Shown one piece after another: positions 7,419-15,466 of a stretch of 23,497 bases of DNA. The stretch comes from a virus. Location of the stretch: IMG/VR virus record IMGVR_UViG_3300002242_000771, positions 1 through 23,497 of that record; one strand, written 5' to 3'. Position 1 is the stretch's first letter, and the number at the start of each line of letters is the position of its first letter. The position numbers and the translations under genes were made by a program. The notes beneath the pieces were generated by a model that saw nothing but the letters and a program-made list of their open reading frames with translations, searched no databases and was not told where the DNA came from.

Positions 7419-7733
7419 TTATCCGAAGACCATTGCCATAGCGATAGCCTTACCTGTTGAAATATTTAATGCGATAGTTCCGTCTTCATCGGGAACTGTG
7501 AGTACACGAGTAGTCGCAGTAGTTAAACCGTCGACTTCAAAGCGTACCTGTTTAGTACCATCGGTAGACCCCTTAACGACACTAGTAGTATCAACAGTAG
7601 GGGCTTCACCTAAAGCTGAAGTAACCTCCCATGAGTTATTAGAAGTATAAGTGTAGGTTACACCATTCATTTCCAGTGTGTCGTTTAACACTGGTGATCC
7701 AGGGAATGAACCTGCGTAAATATAGTTAGCCAT
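7419..7733 (-). CDS. Stand-alone tail-fibre module protein
   Basis: A 104-residue protein that aligns end to end with a module of the 1711-aa fibre. Residues 8-38 (GSFPGSPVLNDTLEMNG then an aromatic strand and S-W-E-V) match fibre residues about 1393-1423 (TAPGSPVAGDHWF and N-W-V-D-V). Residues 52-89 carry the repeated fibre cassette K-G-S-x-D-x-T-K-Q-V-R followed by EVDGLTTATTRVLTV and D-x-D-G-T-I-A-L, seen three times in the fibre. The C-terminus NISTGKAIAMAMVFG is hydrophobic and unlike the fibre. Codons differ at many synonymous sites, so the copy is not recent. AAGGAG lies before the ATG. It may cap, decorate or chaperone the fibre, or be a detached domain used for domain exchange; this is inference. 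Confidence 0.75.
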   Translation of the reverse strand: MANYIYAGSFPGSPVLNDTLEMNGVTYTYTSNNSWEVTSALGEAPTVDTTSVVKGSTDGTKQVRFEVDGLTTATTRVLTVPDEDGTIALNISTGKAIAMAMVFG

Positions 7734-7753
7734 TTAGGGTCTCCTTTGTTTAA

Positions 7754-8116
7754 TTAGTTTGGGGTCATTAACGACCAGTTTTGTATTTCTTCGTCCCAGA
7801 GATATAATAAATTATCATCTGGACAAGGTATAGGGGCTTCCCACCTACAAGTAGTCTCATTTAAGACCCAAGAAGATGAGGGTTTAGGTCCAATAAAGGC
7901 ATCTCTGTTAGAGTCGTAGGTATGTCCTACTCCTGCGAGATTCTTGCGGATAGTACCATTATAAGAGGTTTGAATCCAACTCCCACCTAGTAGGTCTTTA
8001 CAAAATCGAATACCGATCTCTTCTGACTCATTACCTTGCTCGTCAAGTATATCTTCATCATTAACAACGATTACTTGAGTCACTGTATTGTTTTCTATTT
8101 TTGCAAAATGTGCCAT
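7754..8116 (-). CDS. Conserved marine-phage hypothetical protein
   Basis: A 120-residue acidic protein beginning MAHFAKIENNTVTQVIVVND. Its middle and C-terminal parts hold a motif series familiar from cyanophage and other marine phage genomes: SWIQTSYNGT, K-N-x-A-G-x-G-x-T-Y-D, R-D-A-F-I-G-P-K-P, and SSWVLNETTCRWEAPIPCP, ending in a W-x-x-E-x-x-x-W strand. The family is usually annotated as hypothetical. It tends to lie near fibre genes, as here, between the polyglycine protein and the stand-alone fibre module. A role in fibre assembly or as a minor virion component is plausible but unproven. AGGAG precedes the ATG at 8114-8116. Family resemblance is from memory of motifs, not a search. Confidence 0.78.
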   Translation of the reverse strand: MAHFAKIENNTVTQVIVVNDEDILDEQGNESEEIGIRFCKDLLGGSWIQTSYNGTIRKNLAGVGHTYDSNRDAFIGPKPSSSWVLNETTCRWEAPIPCPDDNLLYLWDEEIQNWSLMTPN

Positions 8117-8124
8117 ATAATCTC

Positions 8125-8991
8125 CTATTGATATAAGTATCTGATAATAACTACGCCAGATCCTCCATTAGCACCAACATCACCGTTATCACCGCCACCG
8201 CCACCGCCTGAACCAGTGTTAACTGCACCTGTTGTTGGAGCTGTGCCGCCAGTAATCCTACCACCATTTCCACCGATGCCAGAACCACCTGTACTAGTAG
8301 TGGTATTACCACCACCACCACCTCCAGCTGCGTAAAAAGTAGCTGTTCCAGTGATTGAGGATTGTGTACCAGCTCCGCCATTACCAGGGATGAAACCACC
8401 ACCACCTCCTGTACTTGCAGTCCCTAATCCTCCATGTCCACCGCCACCTGAACCGTAACGATCAGTACCATCATTACCCTCTGAAGGGGTATATCCGCCA
8501 ACATTACCAGCACCACCTAAAGAAAGGTAATCTAATCCTCCAGCACCACCACCTGAACCACCAGTAAGACCATCGTCTTGGGTTCCAGTACCAGAATAGT
8601 TACCTCCACAACCACCACCAGAAGATTCAAGAGGTGAACCAGAGGTTTGTGGTGTGATTGATGAATCTCCTCCAGCTACATAAGATGTGCCACTTCCACC
8701 AGCTCCGATTACAATTACGTAATCTTGAGCAGTAAGAGTATTAAGGGAAGTACGCATACCTCCAGCACCACCACCACCACCATAATAGCCTTCACTACCA
8801 CCTCCACCACCTCCAGCTACGCATAAGAAATCAGAAGCCCCTGTACCAGCGGTTGTTACTGTGAAAGTTCCTGAACCTGTGAAAGTATGGATTTTGTAGT
8901 TACCATCAGTAGTAATAGTACCACCGGTGGCTACAGTAAAGACTGCACCTTGATTACTAGCAGCCATCATAGCTAATCTTGAAATAGGCAT
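8125..8991 (-). CDS. Glycine-rich (polyglycine-loop) putative receptor-binding tip protein
   Basis: A 288-residue protein with an N-terminal strand region (residues 15-58) and then at least eight poly-Gly tracts (for example GGGGGG at about 60-65, GGGGGAGG at 71-78, GGGGG at 195-199, GGGGGG at 223-228 and 262-267), closing with NGGSGVVIIRYLYQ. This matches the glycine-rich domains of phage fibre-tip proteins, where Gly tracts pack as polyglycine-II helices and the loops between them bind the host surface (the gp38 adhesin of phage S16 is the structural precedent). It lies directly after the large fibre gene, across a structured 78-base gap. A similar Gly-rich domain ends the 668-aa protein at 1577-3583. 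AAAGGAGGG precedes the ATG. Receptor binding is inferred. Confidence 0.75.
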   Translation of the reverse strand: MPISRLAMMAASNQGAVFTVATGGTITTDGNYKIHTFTGSGTFTVTTAGTGASDFLCVAGGGGGGSEGYYGGGGGAGGMRTSLNTLTAQDYVIVIGAGGSGTSYVAGGDSSITPQTSGSPLESSGGGCGGNYSGTGTQDDGLTGGSGGGAGGLDYLSLGGAGNVGGYTPSEGNDGTDRYGSGGGGHGGLGTASTGGGGGFIPGNGGAGTQSSITGTATFYAAGGGGGGNTTTSTGGSGIGGNGGRITGGTAPTTGAVNTGSGGGGGGDNGDVGANGGSGVVIIRYLYQ

Positions 8992-9014
8992 ATGCCCTCC
9001 TTTAAATATTTTAA

Positions 9015-9060
9015 TATACTTCAGCGACCCCTCTCGTGAGAAAGGAGTCTGTGAAATATA
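9015..9060 (-). terminator. Long imperfect hairpin after the fibre gene (possible terminator or RNA-processing site)
   Basis: On the minus strand the arms GACTCCTTTC and GAGAGGGGTC (9040-9049 and 9026-9035) pair over 10 bp, including G-T wobbles, around a TCAC loop. After a 2x2 internal loop, TATATTTCA and TGAAGTATA add eight more pairs and one mismatch. The structure begins 9 bases after the fibre stop codon. No long T-run follows, so it is not a textbook intrinsic terminator; partial termination or mRNA protection are alternatives. Confidence 0.5.
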
Positions 9061-9069
9061 CTTTGTTAA

Positions 9070-12000
9070 CTAAGCAAAAGCTGTACCAGCTTGCATCCCG
9101 TACCAATTAGTTCCATCACTAATAAAGGTATAAATATCAATACCTGCATCTTTAGTAGGTTCTGTGCCACCACTCCACTTAATCGTACCAGCCCAAGTGA
9201 TACTTGTACCTGTAGCGTGCATGATTGTGAATGATTTACCAGCAGTAGCAGTAGGCATCGTGATCGTCATTGTACCTGTACAGCTGTAGACAGTCCCTTC
9301 TGTGAAAGCAGGAGTGAATGAAGCTGCTTTGGTCGTTTGGGTCTCTGTGAAACCTTTTACTATAGTAGTTCCGAAAACCTGTAAATCATTAGTAACTTCA
9401 GCTTCACCAGTTTTAGATAGTTTAATTACATTAGCGTTATTAGCCTGTAGCCAACAATCACCATTAGTAGTTGTACCTACAAAACCATCACCATTAAATG
9501 CAACGAATCTGGCAGAAGCACTAGCATCTGTCTCTGTAGCAACAAAACCAGATACCCCTGCTTTACTTACTGTTATATCACCTGTTGCAGTTCCACCAGC
9601 AAGATTTAACTTCTTATCTAACTCCACTTTAGCGTTAGCTGGAGTAATAGCTCTAGTTGTATCAGTTCCAGTTGTCATTTCTGCATCTGTTGCTAACTCA
9701 ACCACACCTGAAACGGTAGCAGAAGCTGCAACTTCGTCACCTGTGTTAGTTCCCGAGTTTGTACCTGTAATATCACTTGTGTAAGCAATAGTACCATCGG
9801 AGTCTTGTACTGTAAGAACACGAGTAGTAGCAGTAGTTAAACCATCTACTTCTAAACGTACCTTCTTAGTAGAGTCAGCTGAACCTTGAACAATAGCACT
9901 AGTATCTGTAAACGCATCTAAGCCAGCACCAGCGGTAGATACATCAACCCAGTTAGAGTCAATTTGGATATAAAGAATACCATTAGTTGAATCAAACCAG
10001 TGATCACCAGCTACCGGAGATCCCGGAGCTGTCCCTGAAGATGTAAATGAGCCGCCACCTGCGCCAACTTCTTGCCATACTGCGGCAGTTGAAGTAGCAT
10101 CTAAACAAATATAAGCTGTATCTGCTGTTGTGTCTACAAACATAGATCCTGGAGCATAACCATCACCACTATCTTCGTTAGCAGTAGGGGCAGTTGTACC
10201 TGTACCAGATTCTAAGTGAATACTAGTGTCAGCACTATGGGCAGCAGTAGCGTAATCTGTTGTAGCGAATGCTTTAACATCTGCAAGATTAGTTACTTCA
10301 CTATCCATCAAAGCACCAGCAGCAGTTACATTAGTTGTATCTGTTACGTCAGCTAAAGCCTCAATACCATCTAGTTTAGTACCATCAGTAGCTACGTCTC
10401 TTCCATCAAATGTTGAAGTCGTAGTTACAGCACCTGTTAGTGCGCCACCTGCTTTAGGCAATGCATTATCTGCAGTTGTACCTTGAGCAGCAGTAGCGTA
10501 ATCTGTTGTAGCAAATGCCTTAACATCTGCAAGATTAGTTACTTCACTATCCATCAAAGCACCAGCAGCAGTTACATTAGTTGTATCTGTTACGTCAGCT
10601 AAAGCCTCAATAGCATCTACTTTAGTTTGTAATGCAGACCCTGCTAAACCAGCTGGAGTGATTGCTCTTACAGTATCTGTACCTGTGTCAACTTCAGCAA
10701 TAGTAGCTAATTCAACAATACCAGAAACGGTAGCAGAAGCTGCAACTTCATCACCTGTGTTAGTTCCTGAGTTTGTACCTGTGATGTCACTTGTGTAAGC
10801 GATTGTACCATCTGAGTCTTGAACTGTAAGAACACGTGTAGTAGCAGTAGTTAAACCATCTACTTCTAATCTAGCAATCTTAGTAGCGTCAACTGAACCT
10901 TTAGCGATACCTGTTGTATCAACTACAGGAAGTGTATCACCACCACCACCACCAGCTCCAACTTCTTGCCATACTGCGGCAGCAGCTGTAGAATCAACAC
11001 AAATATAAGGTGTATCTGCTGTCGTATCAATCCAAGTAGAACCTACAGCATAACCGTCACCACTGTCTTCAGAAGAAGTTGGTGCGGTGGTAGCGTCTAG
11101 TTTATTCTTAAATGTCGAAATATTAGAATCAGAAGCTGCAATAGGTGTAAGAGTACCTGTTATTACGTTACTCGAGAACTCATTGTTAGTAGCTCCTGTA
11201 GTCTCACCAATAGAGATAGCATTACCTGTACTTCCACATCTGTTACTAGAGATTACATTACTTCCACCTGAGATCCAGATATCTACATTATTGTTACTGG
11301 CAAAGTTATTACCAACAATAGTATTATCATCACCATAGAGAAGTAAGCCAAATGCACCTGCAGCAATAAAGCTACCTGTGATTACAAACTTACTGGATGT
11401 AGCCTGTATAAGAACATTAGAACCTACACCAGATCCTGCACCAGATGCAAATTGACAACCACTAATCTGCCAATCACTTGAACTATCAGTCTGTAAAGCG
11501 TAACCCCCTGAGTGAGTAGTAGTAAAACTACAGCCCACTAAAGATCCCCAATCTTGACCTGAGATATGTATACCATTATACTGCCCATTAGTTGAACAGT
11601 TTACAAGCCTAACACCCTCATCATAGGCACCTAGTCCTCCACCTACGTAGAAACCTGTAGCACCTACGGTCATATCATTCTGAACACTAGAGTTAGCTAC
11701 ATCTGAATCAGCACATCTGTCAAGGTAAATACCATACTTACATGCCTCTACATCAACTGCCTGTATAGTAGTATTCACACAAAGCTTCAGATTAACAGCT
11801 CCTACATCTGCATTAGTTAAATGCAGCTTATTTAGCTCTAATCTGTTTACTCTGTCATAGTTTACAATAGCAGGAGAAGTATCATTAGCGTTATCTGAGA
11901 AAGCATTATCTACAGTAAGGTTAGTATTATCTGTAACAACAGTAACTACACGGGTCTCTCCAGATACTACCAGGAAATCACCTACGGCTACTTCTGTAGA

Positions 12001-14205
12001 GAATAAGGTACCTACACCCACTACTGCTGTAGAAGCAGTTGGATCAATTGTACCTGTTAATACTGTCTCATCTTCATTACCTGCAAAATTAATAAGATTA
12101 ATAGTTGTGAAACCTGTGCCGTCAATAGAAAGATCTTCGATAGCAAAGTAAGAGTCGTAAGTATAACCTGCAGCACTTGCTACGGCATAGTTAATAACAT
12201 TCTTAGAGTTTGTATTAGCTCTGATTGTAACAGAGTTCATACTTTCACCTAAAAGTCTTACATCTTCTTTCATTTCAATCTGACTTACTTTATAGTCGCC
12301 AGCAGGGAAGAATACAGTACCACCACCAGCTGTGTTTACAGCAGAGATAGCAGCATTAATCGCTGTAGTATCGTCAGTAGAGTTATCACCCTTAGCACCA
12401 TGTTGTGTTACAGTAGTGTATAAACCACCACCTGTAGACCATATGGCTGCTGATGAGGTTGCATCTACACATGTATAAGATAAGTCTGCTGTTACGTCAA
12501 TCCATATAGATCCTACAGCATAACCGCTTCCTGAGTCATCAGTAGCAGTCGGAGCTACAGTAGCAACCAAGTTAGATTTCTTAGAAGCGATTGCATCAAT
12601 ACCGTCTAATTTAGTTTCATCAGCTACAAGGAAAGCAGCAGTTGTAGCTTTAACAGCCGCAATACCTGCTAACTCACTGTCCATTAAAGCACCAGCAGCA
12701 GTTACATTAGTTGTATCTGTTACATCAGCTGAAGCTTCAATACCGTCTAATTTAGTTTTATCTGTACCAGTCATTAGACCTGAGTTACCTGCAGCAACCA
12801 CTTCAGTTAATACTGCATTTGTTCCATCAGAAGATGTAACAGTTCTTGTACCTGCAGCGTAAGATAGATCTGTAGTCACGTTAGTAACTTTAGCATTGTT
12901 AGTTGCTGTATCTGACTCAATAGTGTCTAAATCAACTGCTTGAGTAACAGAGATGTGACCTACTTTAGTTTGCTCTGCATCAGTAAACGCATTAGTATCT
13001 GCATTATTCTCATAAGCAACTTTAATACTTGCATCATCTAAATTCTTATTAACAATAGTCCAATCAGCCTCTAAAGATGCACTTGCAACTTCAGCGATTA
13101 TCATATCACCGACTTCCACAGCAGTAGTAAAGAATGTACCAGCAACTGTTACAGTATAAACATCACCGACAGCTACACCACTTGGTGAAGTATCTAAGTC
13201 AGGTGAGTTAGTCGATGCGTTATAAGCACCTTTGTAAGACATCTCTGATGTTATCGCAGAAGCAACCTCTGTATCAACATAAGCCTTAACTGATTGTTGA
13301 GTAGGTACTTTTGTAGCAAGATCTGAAACCATGTTATCTTCATCTACTACGAAAGACATAGCAGATGTTGTTGCATCAGAGTTCATTACTGCACCGGCAG
13401 CGTCTACGTTTGTAGCATCTGTTACATCAGCTGAAGCCTCAATACCGTCTAGCTTAGTTTGGTCAGCTACAAGGAAAGTCCCTGTTGTAGCTTTAACTGC
13501 AGCTACGTCTGCCAATTCTGAGTCCATTAGGGCACCAGCAGCAGTTACGTTTGTTGTGTCTGTTACATCAGCCGAAGCCTCAATACCATCTAACTTAGTA
13601 CCATCTGTTGCTACATCACGACCATCAAATGTTGATGTAGTCGTTACAGCCCCAGTAAGGGCACCACCGGCAAGAGGTAACTTATTTGTTACATCTGCAT
13701 CTAGTGCAATAGTACCATCTGAATCTTGTACTGTAAGAACACGAGTAGTAGCAGTAGTTAAACCATCTACTTCTAGTCTTACTTGTTTAGTATTATCTAC
13801 ATTACCTTTAGCGATACTTACTGTATCTAATACAGGTAGAGATACCGCACCACCTGATGCGATAGAGTCCCATACTGTTCCTGTGTAGTAGTAAAGTAGA
13901 TCATCTGTTGTGTTAAAATATAAGTCACCGGCTGTTAAAGCATCACCGTCATTATCTAATGTTGGGTTACTTGCTTTAGCTCCAAGATAGACATCATCAA
14001 AGTTATCTAAAGCTGTCTCAGCAGCAGTTTGCGCTGTCTCAGCAGCTGTCTGTGCAGTAGATGCAGCAGTAGCACTAGCAGCAGCATTAGTCTCACTAGT
14101 AGCGGCATTAGTTGCGCTAGTAGCCGCAGCAGCAGCACTTGTACTTGCGTTTGAAACTTGTGTTTCATCACCGACGTTTCCGTCGAAAAAACTTCCTTTA
14201 GACAT
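9070..14205 (-). CDS. Large modular tail fibre/tailspike with pectin-lyase-type beta-helix
   Basis: A 1711-residue virion protein. Residues 20-66 are an Ala/Ser/Thr-rich helical stalk (ATNAATSETNAAASA), as in many trimeric fibres. Residues 70-545 hold strand modules and repeats. Residues about 597-1030 form a pectin-lyase-like right-handed beta-helix, opening with TTVTQHGAKGDNSTDDTTAI and VFFPAGDY, the classic start of the pectate-lyase superfamily domain in tailspikes; a beta module is inserted at about 713-782. Residues 1041-1700 repeat several cassettes and end in a compact C-terminal domain (FISDGTNWYGMQ). Repeated units are KLDGIEASADVTDTTNV (about five copies), EVDGLTTATTRVLTV (three), SGTNTGDEVAASATVSG (two) and EDSGDGYA-x-GS (three). 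It probably binds or cleaves host glycans, but catalytic residues cannot be assigned. AGGAG precedes the ATG. Confidence 0.88.
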   Translation of the reverse strand: MSKGSFFDGNVGDETQVSNASTSAAAAATSATNAATSETNAAASATAASTAQTAAETAQTAAETALDNFDDVYLGAKASNPTLDNDGDALTAGDLYFNTTDDLLYYYTGTVWDSIASGGAVSLPVLDTVSIAKGNVDNTKQVRLEVDGLTTATTRVLTVQDSDGTIALDADVTNKLPLAGGALTGAVTTTSTFDGRDVATDGTKLDGIEASADVTDTTNVTAAGALMDSELADVAAVKATTGTFLVADQTKLDGIEASADVTDATNVDAAGAVMNSDATTSAMSFVVDEDNMVSDLATKVPTQQSVKAYVDTEVASAITSEMSYKGAYNASTNSPDLDTSPSGVAVGDVYTVTVAGTFFTTAVEVGDMIIAEVASASLEADWTIVNKNLDDASIKVAYENNADTNAFTDAEQTKVGHISVTQAVDLDTIESDTATNNAKVTNVTTDLSYAAGTRTVTSSDGTNAVLTEVVAAGNSGLMTGTDKTKLDGIEASADVTDTTNVTAAGALMDSELAGIAAVKATTAAFLVADETKLDGIDAIASKKSNLVATVAPTATDDSGSGYAVGSIWIDVTADLSYTCVDATSSAAIWSTGGGLYTTVTQHGAKGDNSTDDTTAINAAISAVNTAGGGTVFFPAGDYKVSQIEMKEDVRLLGESMNSVTIRANTNSKNVINYAVASAAGYTYDSYFAIEDLSIDGTGFTTINLINFAGNEDETVLTGTIDPTASTAVVGVGTLFSTEVAVGDFLVVSGETRVVTVVTDNTNLTVDNAFSDNANDTSPAIVNYDRVNRLELNKLHLTNADVGAVNLKLCVNTTIQAVDVEACKYGIYLDRCADSDVANSSVQNDMTVGATGFYVGGGLGAYDEGVRLVNCSTNGQYNGIHISGQDWGSLVGCSFTTTHSGGYALQTDSSSDWQISGCQFASGAGSGVGSNVLIQATSSKFVITGSFIAAGAFGLLLYGDDNTIVGNNFASNNNVDIWISGGSNVISSNRCGSTGNAISIGETTGATNNEFSSNVITGTLTPIAASDSNISTFKNKLDATTAPTSSEDSGDGYAVGSTWIDTTADTPYICVDSTAAAAVWQEVGAGGGGGDTLPVVDTTGIAKGSVDATKIARLEVDGLTTATTRVLTVQDSDGTIAYTSDITGTNSGTNTGDEVAASATVSGIVELATIAEVDTGTDTVRAITPAGLAGSALQTKVDAIEALADVTDTTNVTAAGALMDSEVTNLADVKAFATTDYATAAQGTTADNALPKAGGALTGAVTTTSTFDGRDVATDGTKLDGIEALADVTDTTNVTAAGALMDSEVTNLADVKAFATTDYATAAHSADTSIHLESGTGTTAPTANEDSGDGYAPGSMFVDTTADTAYICLDATSTAAVWQEVGAGGGSFTSSGTAPGSPVAGDHWFDSTNGILYIQIDSNWVDVSTAGAGLDAFTDTSAIVQGSADSTKKVRLEVDGLTTATTRVLTVQDSDGTIAYTSDITGTNSGTNTGDEVAASATVSGVVELATDAEMTTGTDTTRAITPANAKVELDKKLNLAGGTATGDITVSKAGVSGFVATETDASASARFVAFNGDGFVGTTTNGDCWLQANNANVIKLSKTGEAEVTNDLQVFGTTIVKGFTETQTTKAASFTPAFTEGTVYSCTGTMTITMPTATAGKSFTIMHATGTSITWAGTIKWSGGTEPTKDAGIDIYTFISDGTNWYGMQAGTAFA
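10241..10380 (-). repeat. Direct repeat copy A inside the fibre gene
   Basis: This 140-base segment matches 10487-10626 with four differences by hand comparison. It encodes the block running from ATTDYATAA back through KAFATTDY, ALMDSEVTNLADVK and VTDTTNVTAAG of the fibre, in reverse genomic order. The near-identity contrasts with the strongly diverged codons of other copies of the same protein repeat, pointing to recent duplication or gene conversion. Confidence 0.85.
10487..10626 (-). repeat. Direct repeat copy B inside the fibre gene
   Basis: This is the partner of the 140-base segment at 10241-10380, spaced 246 bases start to start (82 codons, so unequal crossover would keep the frame). 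Differences are two bases in the KAFATTDY part and two near the KLDG/KVDA end. Recombination between the copies would remove or add one 82-residue fibre unit. Confidence 0.85.
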
Positions 14206-14219
14206 AAGTCACTCCTAAA

Positions 14220-15086
14220 TTAAAGTCCCTGGAAATTAGGGAAATTCATTGAGATGTTACCACCACTTCTTTCTGCTCTTGTAGCTCTCTCATTAGTTGC
14301 AGTAATCTTATCCATATACAATCTTGTATATCTTGCAACATCTTCATCATTACTTAAGTATTCTGAAGCGATAGCTAAACTAGCATAGAGGATGATTTCA
14401 TAGTCACCATTAAGTAACCATTCTATCTTCTCAACATCTGCGAAATTAACAGTACAATCACCATATCCATTAGCTGGCGAGTAAGCTACATAAGTAGCTC
14501 CTGATGTATCATCTAGTTGTCTAACTAGTGCATCACACGTGGTCTGTGTACTTCTAAAAACCTCACCGTTGGTATATAATGAACCAATCGGGGGTACGAT
14601 TCTATAGTATCTCATTGTGTACGCACCATCAGCAGCAATATTACCTGCGTCATCTGTAACAACAAAACTTGTACCATCTCTAGCAAAAGAGTAAGGTAAA
14701 GCATTCTTATTAGATGCGTATATTGTACGAGTATCAGATCTTTGTAAAATAACATCATCTGATAAACTTGTACTTGTCCAAACACCATCAGCAGCTTCAC
14801 ATAAAGCCGGAGTAGTGTTTGTTGCAGGGGCTACATCACATGAGCCTGTTCCTGTCTTTCTTAATTCTATTAATTCCAAGAAATCTGATGGAATTGTAAT
14901 ACTTGATGTGTCTGAAGAAATAGTAACAATTGTAGTCTTCTCCAAAGGAGGAATACGTAAGTGTTCATATACTTTACTTTCAGCCATCTCGATAAATTGA
15001 TCTAATTGAGCATCTGTCAAATCTGATCTATTTAGCCAATCTGCTACGGTAGTACGTAGGTTCGCTTGATCTGTTACTGTTGCCAT
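14220..15086 (-). CDS. Head-tail adaptor (SU10-type adaptor protein)
   Basis: A 288-residue protein. The N-terminal helical region, with ADWLNRSDLTDAQLDQFIEM followed by A-E-S-K-V-Y-E-H-L-R-I-P-P-L-E, is the hallmark of phage adaptor proteins that dock on the portal ring (SU10-type adaptor family, functionally like P22 gp4 or T7 gp11). It is followed by a strand region (TIVTISSDTSSITIPSDFLE) and a C-terminal helical part with an A-S-E-Y-L-S-N-D-E-D helix. An insertion at about 78-160 contains ordinary beta segments. The protein would form a ring between the portal and the nozzle. A GGGAG ribosome site lies inside the last codons of the upstream gene (spacing two bases from stop to start), so translation is coupled. 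Assignment rests on the motif plus position after the capsid gene. Confidence 0.78.
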   Translation of the reverse strand: MATVTDQANLRTTVADWLNRSDLTDAQLDQFIEMAESKVYEHLRIPPLEKTTIVTISSDTSSITIPSDFLELIELRKTGTGSCDVAPATNTTPALCEAADGVWTSTSLSDDVILQRSDTRTIYASNKNALPYSFARDGTSFVVTDDAGNIAADGAYTMRYYRIVPPIGSLYTNGEVFRSTQTTCDALVRQLDDTSGATYVAYSPANGYGDCTVNFADVEKIEWLLNGDYEIILYASLAIASEYLSNDEDVARYTRLYMDKITATNERATRAERSGGNISMNFPNFQGL

Positions 15087-15088
15087 AA

Positions 15089-15400
15089 TTAACTCCCTTT
15101 TGGATTCTTAACAATATTGCCCGTCAATAACTGAGGGTAATCTCTAATTACTATCTTTCTAATTTGTGCCATTTCCTCAACACCATTCTGAGGATTATGT
15201 ACATCAATCTTATATTTGTTCATAATATCCACAGCTACAATATCTGGGATAATTGCAAAACTTCTATAGTTAGTCTTCTCATTTGCGAAGAGACTATTTG
15301 CTTGTGACCGAGAAGCTTTAGCGTAGTCTAAATAAGCAGATATATCTTGTTCTGCTCTTGTCTGTCCGAGGTCTCCCACGGTACTTTTTAACCAATTCAT
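15089..15400 (-). CDS. Small hypothetical virion protein between capsid and adaptor
   Basis: A 103-residue protein beginning MNWLKSTVGDLGQTRAEQDI, with an Ala/Ser-rich helix (AYLDYAKASRSQANSLFA) followed by a mixed segment (IIPDIVAVDIMNKYKIDVH) and a basic C-terminus. No membrane segment or known motif is seen. It lies immediately upstream of the adaptor gene and downstream of the structured gap that follows the capsid gene, a position often taken by neck, head-completion or minor capsid proteins. GGAGGAATAAT precedes the ATG at 15398-15400. Function is not known. Confidence 0.7.
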   Translation of the reverse strand: MNWLKSTVGDLGQTRAEQDISAYLDYAKASRSQANSLFANEKTNYRSFAIIPDIVAVDIMNKYKIDVHNPQNGVEEMAQIRKIVIRDYPQLLTGNIVKNPKGS

Positions 15401-15421
15401 ATTATTCCTCCGAATTTTATA

Positions 15422-15466
15422 CCTCTAATTAAATATACTAATAATAATAATACACTTAAGTAGAGG
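15422..15466 (-). repeat. Imperfect inverted repeat in the capsid-downstream gap
   Basis: On the minus strand CCTCTACTTAA (15456-15466) and TTAATTAGAGG (15422-15432) match as an 11-base inverted repeat with one mismatch, around an AT-rich spacer containing TATTATTATTATTAG. It shares two bases with the UUCG hairpin just upstream, so the two structures compete at the junction. It could lengthen the terminator or form an AT-rich regulatory site. Confidence 0.45.

Noticed and set aside
8151-8405. Minus-strand 84-codon Val/Leu/Gln-rich frame inside the polyglycine gene
   Set aside because: It is an out-of-frame reading of Gly-tract codons with no ribosome site of its own.
8660-8830. CCACCACCA-type runs as a CRISPR or tandem DNA repeat
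   Set aside because: They are Gly codon runs of the polyglycine protein with no repeat-spacer layout.
13331-13888. Plus-strand 185-codon frame inside the fibre gene (and a similar one at 9302-9784)
   Set aside because: They are antisense to fibre repeats, low in complexity, and recur wherever the fibre cassettes recur, so they are by-products of biased codons.
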